DNA of 64,000 bases from Papilionanthe hookeriana x Papilionanthe teres (taxonomy: Eukaryota > Streptophyta > Magnoliopsida > Asparagales > Orchidaceae), in NCBI GenBank assembly GCA_022702705.1, contig CM040421.1, positions 7,508,090 to 7,572,089 on the forward strand, read 5' to 3'. The position numbers and the translations under genes were made by a program. Positions within the stretch are counted from its first letter, which is position 1, and the number at the start of each line of letters is the position of its first letter. This document shows positions 59,085-64,000 of the stretch, one piece after another. Below the pieces are notes generated by a model, which saw only the letters and a list, made by a program, of their open reading frames with translations, was not told the origin of the DNA and searched no databases.

Positions 59085-60150
59085 ATGGGTTCACACCTGA
59101 TTTTTATAAAAAATTCCGGTATCTTATTAAATCGGATATTACTCGTCGTCGTGAAAAGTTTCTTCCATGGTATTCAATTGACTAAATATTTTGCTTCTTC
59201 TACTATAATTCTGATACCTAAGAATACTATGAAAGCTTCTTGGTCTGATTTTAGGCCAATTAGTTTAACTTCCACTTTTTCTAAGATCATAAGTAAGGTT
59301 ATTGTGGCCAGATTACAACCATTGCTCAATGATTTAATTTCAGAAAATCAAGCTGCATTCTTAAAAGGGAGAAGTATTAGTGAGAATGTTCTTTTGGCTC
59401 AAGAGCTTTTAAATGACTCGGACAGAAATTGTAGAGGCTCTAACATTATTTTTAAATTAGATTTGGCCAAGGCTTTCGATACAATTAGTTGGAAATTCAT
59501 TATTGAGGTATTGGAGGCAAGGGGTTTCAAAGCTGATTTCCGCAATTTGATTTTTAAATGGCTTACCAACAATTACTATAGTGTTATGATAAATGGGGAA
59601 TGTCATGGTTTTTCTCTTCCGGTAGAGGTATTAAACAAGGTGATCCTTTGTCACCTTACATTTTCATCCTTACTTTTGATTATTTATCAAGGATGTTAAA
59701 TCAAATTCAGCTATCTCATACATATACTCAATTTCAACATAGATCTTCACAACTAATCTCTCATCTTGCATATGCCGATGATGTTATTGTGTTCTCTAAT
59801 GGAAGTAAGCAATCCATCAAATGTTTAATGAAAACCTTGGCTATGTTTGAAAGTGTTTACGGTATGCTCTTCAACAAACCAAAATGTCAATTTTTGGCGA
59901 GTGCTCTAAAATCGGTATACCTAAGTAAAAGCTCGGATTGTTGACTTTACTCGGTTTTAAGGAAGCTCATTTTCCTTTGTCGTATTTGGGGTTTCCTTTG
60001 ATTAAAGGAAGAAGGAAGTTAAGCCATTATGATGATATTGTTACCAAGATCTCTTCTCAAATTAATTGTTGGTCTAACATTTTTTTATCCAATGGAGGCA
60101 GAATAACCCTTCTTAAGAATCTTTTCCTCTTTACATTCTCCAAATGGTAA
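59085..60150 (+). pseudogene. LINE ORF2 reverse transcriptase
   Basis: Blocks: TIILIPKN, FRPISLTSTFSKIISKVI, NQAAFLKGRSISENVLLAQE, FKLDLAKAFDTISW (first catalytic Asp) and, in the next frame from 59600, GIKQGDPLSPYIF and HLAYADDVIVFSNG with intact YADD (59771-59782). The piece 59938-60150 adds FPLSYLGFPLIKGRRK and QINCWSNIFLSNGGRITL. Only frameshifts, not the catalytic residues, disable it. Confidence 0.88.
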
Positions 60151-61117
60151 GAATGAAGAAGAGTACCCGAAGTTAATTTCAGTCATGTTCAATAAATTTT
60201 TATGGGAAGGTAATCACAAACAACTACATTGGACAAATTGGGACAAATTGTGTAAGCCTCGTTGATCGTGGTGGTCTTGGGTTTAAAAGCTTTCAACATC
60301 TTAGCTTTTCTTTCTATTGCAAGCAAGTGGCTTAGATTTAGAGCTAAAGATTCTCTTTGGTCTAAATTCATGCATAGCAAATATCGTTATAATACTCATC
60401 CTACTCAAGTGCAATACAAAGTGGGTGACTCTAGAACTTGGAAGGAATTGCTCGAAAGTGAGAATGGAAGCCGAAGATCTCTTTACTTGGGAGATTGGTA
60501 ATGGCCAAATTAATTTTTGGTTTGATAAGTGGTTGTATGATGATTCCTTAGCTCATCTTTTTAATTCTTCTTCAAATATTAAACTCATTGGCGATTGCTG
60601 GAAAGAGCATAAATGGAATACCGATATGCTTCAAACTTATCTACGAACTGAAATTATTAACAAAATTTTATCCATTCCTATTCGACCGATAAGCAAGGAT
60701 AAATTAATTCCCAAAAATCCTGCTAACCGGAGCTTATCTAAATTTTTTTATCAATCTTGTTTCAGTTGCGTGAAGAATGATTGGGGAAATAAATTATGGA
60801 ATAAATATATCACTCCATCCATGTCCTTCTTTTGTTGGAAGTTATTCAAGAAACTACTTCCTACCGATGATATTTTGAAGCTTAAAGGTCTTAGAGGACC
60901 TTCTATTTGTCCTTTTTGTCTTATTGAGGAGGAATCTTTATTCCATATCTTTCTTAATTGCAATCGGATTCAACAAATGCGGAAGGAGATTCTGTCCTTA
61001 TTAGGAAAAAATGGAAACTTTTTTAAGTGGTCATCTATTGATGCTTGTTGGCGAGGATTGGAAGGATTTGTCTTATTACTACATTCCTTTGGCTATTTTC
61101 TCGGTTCATTTGGTTAG
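60151..61117 (+). pseudogene. LINE ORF2 zinc-binding reverse-transcriptase domain
   Basis: Blocks: DLFTWEIGNGQINFWFDKWL, LWNKYITPSMSFFCWKLF, PTDDILKLKGLRGPSICPFC and EESLFHIFLNC. The Cys/His ligands CPFC, H and C are all present, unlike in the minus-strand LINE. The frame is lost near 61090, where FIWLARNEIGHLN reads in another frame. Confidence 0.82.
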
Positions 61118-61668
61118 CTCGAAATGAAATCGGACATCTTAATGTCATGTTTTCTCGCTAAATCTATTATTTTAAATTGTTGGACCTATCTCAGTAAAGT
61201 GCAGAATTTAATTGCTCCTTCTCGATCTCGAAGAAAAGGAAATTTGTTTTAGTACAATGGAAGACTCCTATGCATCCTTGGTCGAAGATTAATACGGATG
61301 GCAGCTTCAAATCTTCCTCTCGTTGGAATTGGAGGTCTTTGCGGGGATCTTAAAGGAAAATGTCTATGGTTCTTTGCTGCCCCTATCATGGCTTGTTACG
61401 CACTTGAGCTGAAATTATTGTCGTCTTTTGGGGTTTAAAGATTGTCCGAAAAACTCGAAGTTAAAATTTCTTCATTTTGAATTTGATTCCATGCTTTTGT
61501 TACAGTATTTTGACACGTAAATCAGCAATACCTTGGTTCCTTCATATTTGGATAAAAAAGATCAAGGCTATCACTAATTCAATGCACATTATTTGGTCTC
61601 ACATTTATAGAGAAGGAAATCAGCCGCAAATTGGCTTGCATCTACTGCCTCTACTTCCTTTAATGTAA
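61118..61668 (+). pseudogene. LINE ORF2 RNase H remnant
   Basis: WSKINTDGSFKSS (catalytic Asp, about 61280) is readable. FEFDSMLLL and SHIYREGNQP follow in other frames; the usual ADxLA end is degraded. It matches the C-terminal RNase H of plant L1 elements. Confidence 0.7.
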
Positions 61669-61792
61669 TTTGTAGTTCGATATTTCTTGCTTTCCTTTAT
61701 TTAGTTCTCTTGTACATGGGGACTTAATGAAGATTCCTCATGTTAGATGTACCAACTCTTCATCTTAATATAATATTATTATTGGTGCAAAA

Positions 61793-61796
<4 letters not shown>
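61669..61796 (+). other. LINE 3' untranslated region and short poly(A)
   Basis: TA/AT-rich tail after the RNase H remnant ('acatggggacttaatgaag') and eight A. No open frame. Confidence 0.7.

Positions 61797-61863
<67 letters not shown>
61797..61863. repeat. (TA)n at the 3' side of the plus-strand LINE
   Basis: About 67 bp of pure TA right after the poly(A). Confidence 0.92.
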
Positions 61864-62485
61864 GCAAACTCCGGAAACTTGTTTGGGATAATTTTTGTTT
61901 TTGTTTCTATTTTTAAAAGATATTTATTTAATATTTTTTTTACATGTATTTATATTTTATTTTTTAAAAAAATTAATTTATTTTTAATAAAATTCAAAAC
62001 ATCTAAAGTTTTTTTTGGAGTCTTTTTAAAAATTAACATCAAACCTGTCTCATTTTAAGTAAAAGTATAAATAAGATAAAACAAAATTGATCTTAAATAG
62101 CCCCCAAGTTACTTGATACCAACTTTGACTTAAAGACCATATTTTTTCTTTTAACTTTGACCGAGATTTTGTTCCATCAAAATTAATGAGCCATGATTTA
62201 GCTTAAATTTGTATTGAGCATAGCGTACGTCTGATTAGTTAGGTTGAGATCTACTCGAAAGTACATTCATATATTCGTGCTATATTTGTATGCATTTATG
62301 CAATTGTTGTTTAGACTTCCTTCCCCTTCTTATGTCCATTATACTTTAATAGATTTGATTGTAAAAAACAACATCCAATTACAAAAATTTCTAGACAAAA
62401 GATAATAAAACAGTTTCTTCAATTGTGGCGACTATATAGAATTGCATGAAATTATCCCAAGCCTATCCTAAATCAAAATAATTAA
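61864..62485. other. AT-rich noncoding DNA
   Basis: No open frame, repeat or RNA gene that I can support. Confidence 0.6.
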
Positions 62486-62756
62486 GGGCCCATTTGGGGC
62501 AGCTTATTTGGTGCGGTAGCGTTTTGAAAAAGCACTCGTCTCGTTTGGGTAAACTGTTTTTTAGCAGCTTATGCGTTTTCAAAACATAGAAAACAACATT
62601 TTTACACCACACCTATCTAGTTGCGGTGAGAGCTTTCTGGTTGCGGTCTGACTTTTCTAAAAAAATAAAAATTTGTAGTAGCCACTATCAATAGATTATT
62701 TTTAATTAGTTTATCAACAGATTATTCAATAAGTTGCAGCTGCTCCAAACAAATCA
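62486..62756. mobile_element. Probable MITE (hAT-like ends)
   Basis: Left end GGGCCCATTTGGGGCAGCTTA. The right end, read in reverse, is ATTTGTTTGGAGCAGCTG, sharing TTTGG(G/A)GCAGCT. Such GGGCCC-TTTGG ends are common in plant hAT-type MITEs. The length of about 270 bp fits. Possible 8-bp flanks ATAATTAA and ATAATCAA differ by one base, and the outer right end is decayed. No coding capacity. Confidence 0.4.
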
Positions 62757-64000
62757 TAAATATAATCAACTGATTAATAAAATTGCCTAAACTATAGAAA
62801 AGAGAAGGTTAGGTTTAATAGGAAAGCAAATAGCGTGTAAGCCATCTCACAATGCATAGTGATTCAAGCCATATGTTGCTTGCCCGCAGCAAACATGTTA
62901 AATCGGAAGTCGCTTCCACGTCGAAGAGACTTCGAACCTATAAGTTTGCACTGACTTCTCTCTCTCTATCTGTCTCTAATAATATGAGGAATGTTATACT
63001 TTGTTTTATATGATGATATATTATTGGTTGTTGACCGTAACTCACGTTTTTGACAGATTAGTATTGTGATTAGTATTTGTTCAGTATTAATATTGTGTTT
63101 AATATTAATACTGATTAATATAATACTGTTCGTCAGTATAAAAGACTTTTTGAAGATTTATATGCATTCCACTAAATTTTTGTGTATTTAAATGTCTAAT
63201 ATCTAAATTTTTTACATGATTACTGTTATTTCATATGATTTGGTGAGATTTTCTTTGTTTAACTCGGGAAAACTTCTTCCACTAATGTTTAATATTATGA
63301 TTAGTATTTGTTTAGCATTATTATTTAACGTTAGTACTGAATAGTATTAAAAAAATCAATTTGCAAGAAGTGGGGGTTAGGTAGGCTCTGCTTATACTCG
63401 TGACAAAAAAATATTCCATATTAGAAAAATTAGGATTAAATTTAACACGATGTAAGATAATTTTTTTTGATTAAAGGACAATCTCCTCTATTTTATAAAA
63501 CATCAATCAAGATGATTATAAATAGCGAAATTTTTTAAGAAAAAAATGTATTATATTTTAGAATGTAAATGATTATTTTGCAGGTGTTGAAAAAAACGGT
63601 GTTTAATATGTTTAGTTAATTAGGGGTTGTTAGGTTTGTGGAAAAAATAATAGTATAAATAAAATATAATGTAGAAGTCATGTATTGTATTTGAAATTTT
63701 TTGGAGTTGTTGGTTCGGTGTAAACTAAACTTATGACTTCATATTTTTTGTTTGATTTGAGCTAGAATGGCAAAAAAAGCTTTTAAAATTATTTTTTTAA
63801 AGGTTTGTGGTGATGAACAAAAGCATTGGCAGGTTTCTGCTGGCGGTGATGACGGACTAAGGTTGACGGTGAGTCGCGGTGACGAGCAATGACAACGGCG
63901 GTTTCGGTTGACAACATTTTACATAAAATTATGTATTGGAAATTCTCGAAAATTCAACAAATTTTAAATACAAAAAAAATGAATTAAGGGTTTGTTTGGT
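62757..64000. other. AT-rich noncoding DNA to the window end
   Basis: No supported gene. A 'tctctctctctatctgtctc' simple stretch lies near 62955. The last 15 bases (GGGTTTGTTTGGT) could start another hAT-type MITE cut by the window edge, but this cannot be tested. Confidence 0.5.

Larger units (their letters stand above)
58246..61796 (+). mobile_element. 5'-truncated L1-type LINE, plus strand
   Basis: Begins inside the endonuclease domain (FEGSPFTWRRG, ERLDRILVN, SDHSPLLI, 58251-58400). Continues with reverse transcriptase, zinc-binding and RNase H regions and ends with a 3' untranslated part and eight A (61789-61796). TA tracts on both sides are the likely target duplication. It belongs to the same family as the minus-strand LINE. 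ORF1 and most of the endonuclease are missing, as usual for incomplete reverse transcription. Confidence 0.88.

Overview
This window is repeat-dominated DNA from a flowering plant, most likely a eudicot. The evidence is the plant-specific retrotransposon lineages (Ogre/Tat and Athila types of Ty3/gypsy, plant L1-type LINEs with a C-terminal RNase H) and one fragment of a host gene, a type II (AtMC9-like) metacaspase. I see no tRNA, rRNA or CRISPR. All element assignments come from reading motifs and from comparing repeats within the window; no database was searched.

Layout. (1) 1-342: an inverted fragment of the Ogre LTR, then a perfect 22-bp hairpin. (2) 343-56402: three copies of the 5' part of one Ogre/Tat-type element with a very long LTR (about 7.3 kb), joined head to tail: LTR A (5'-truncated) 343-6826, PBS and ORF1 to 8595; LTR B 8596-15951 with internal gag-PR-RT-RNase H-aRH to 42574; LTR C 42575-49884 with PBS, ORF1, gag, PR and RT to 56402. 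None of the three has an integrase, a polypurine tract or a proven 3' LTR. (3) Copy B is interrupted twice: by a 1.64-kb solo LTR (16830-18471, TSD TATAT) and by a complete 19.4-kb minus-strand Athila-type element (20822-40184, TSD CTCGC, LTRs 1830 and 1827 bp). (4) A 6.0-kb L1-type LINE (23132-29145, minus strand) lies in the 3' part of the Athila element, between (TA)n tracts. (5) 56403-57691: a 3'-truncated, frameshifted metacaspase gene on the minus strand, abutting the broken end of Ogre copy C through a GA/CT-rich tract. (6) 58170-61863: a second, 5'-truncated plus-strand LINE, again between (TA)n tracts. (7) 61864-64000: AT-rich noncoding DNA with one probable MITE.

Order of events read from the nesting: the Ogre array is oldest; the solo LTR and the Athila element inserted into copy B later; the minus-strand LINE inserted into the Athila element last. 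Every protein-coding segment carries stops or frameshifts, so nothing here looks able to move by itself. The only host gene seen is the metacaspase, and it is broken.

Most worth following up: the absence of any Ogre 3' half; the very late TATA box in the Ogre LTR together with a conserved GTATG donor and an AG just before the ORF1 start (candidate leader intron); family-specific GC-rich palindromes upstream of the TATA box in Athila-type LTRs; and the metacaspase pseudogene breakpoint.
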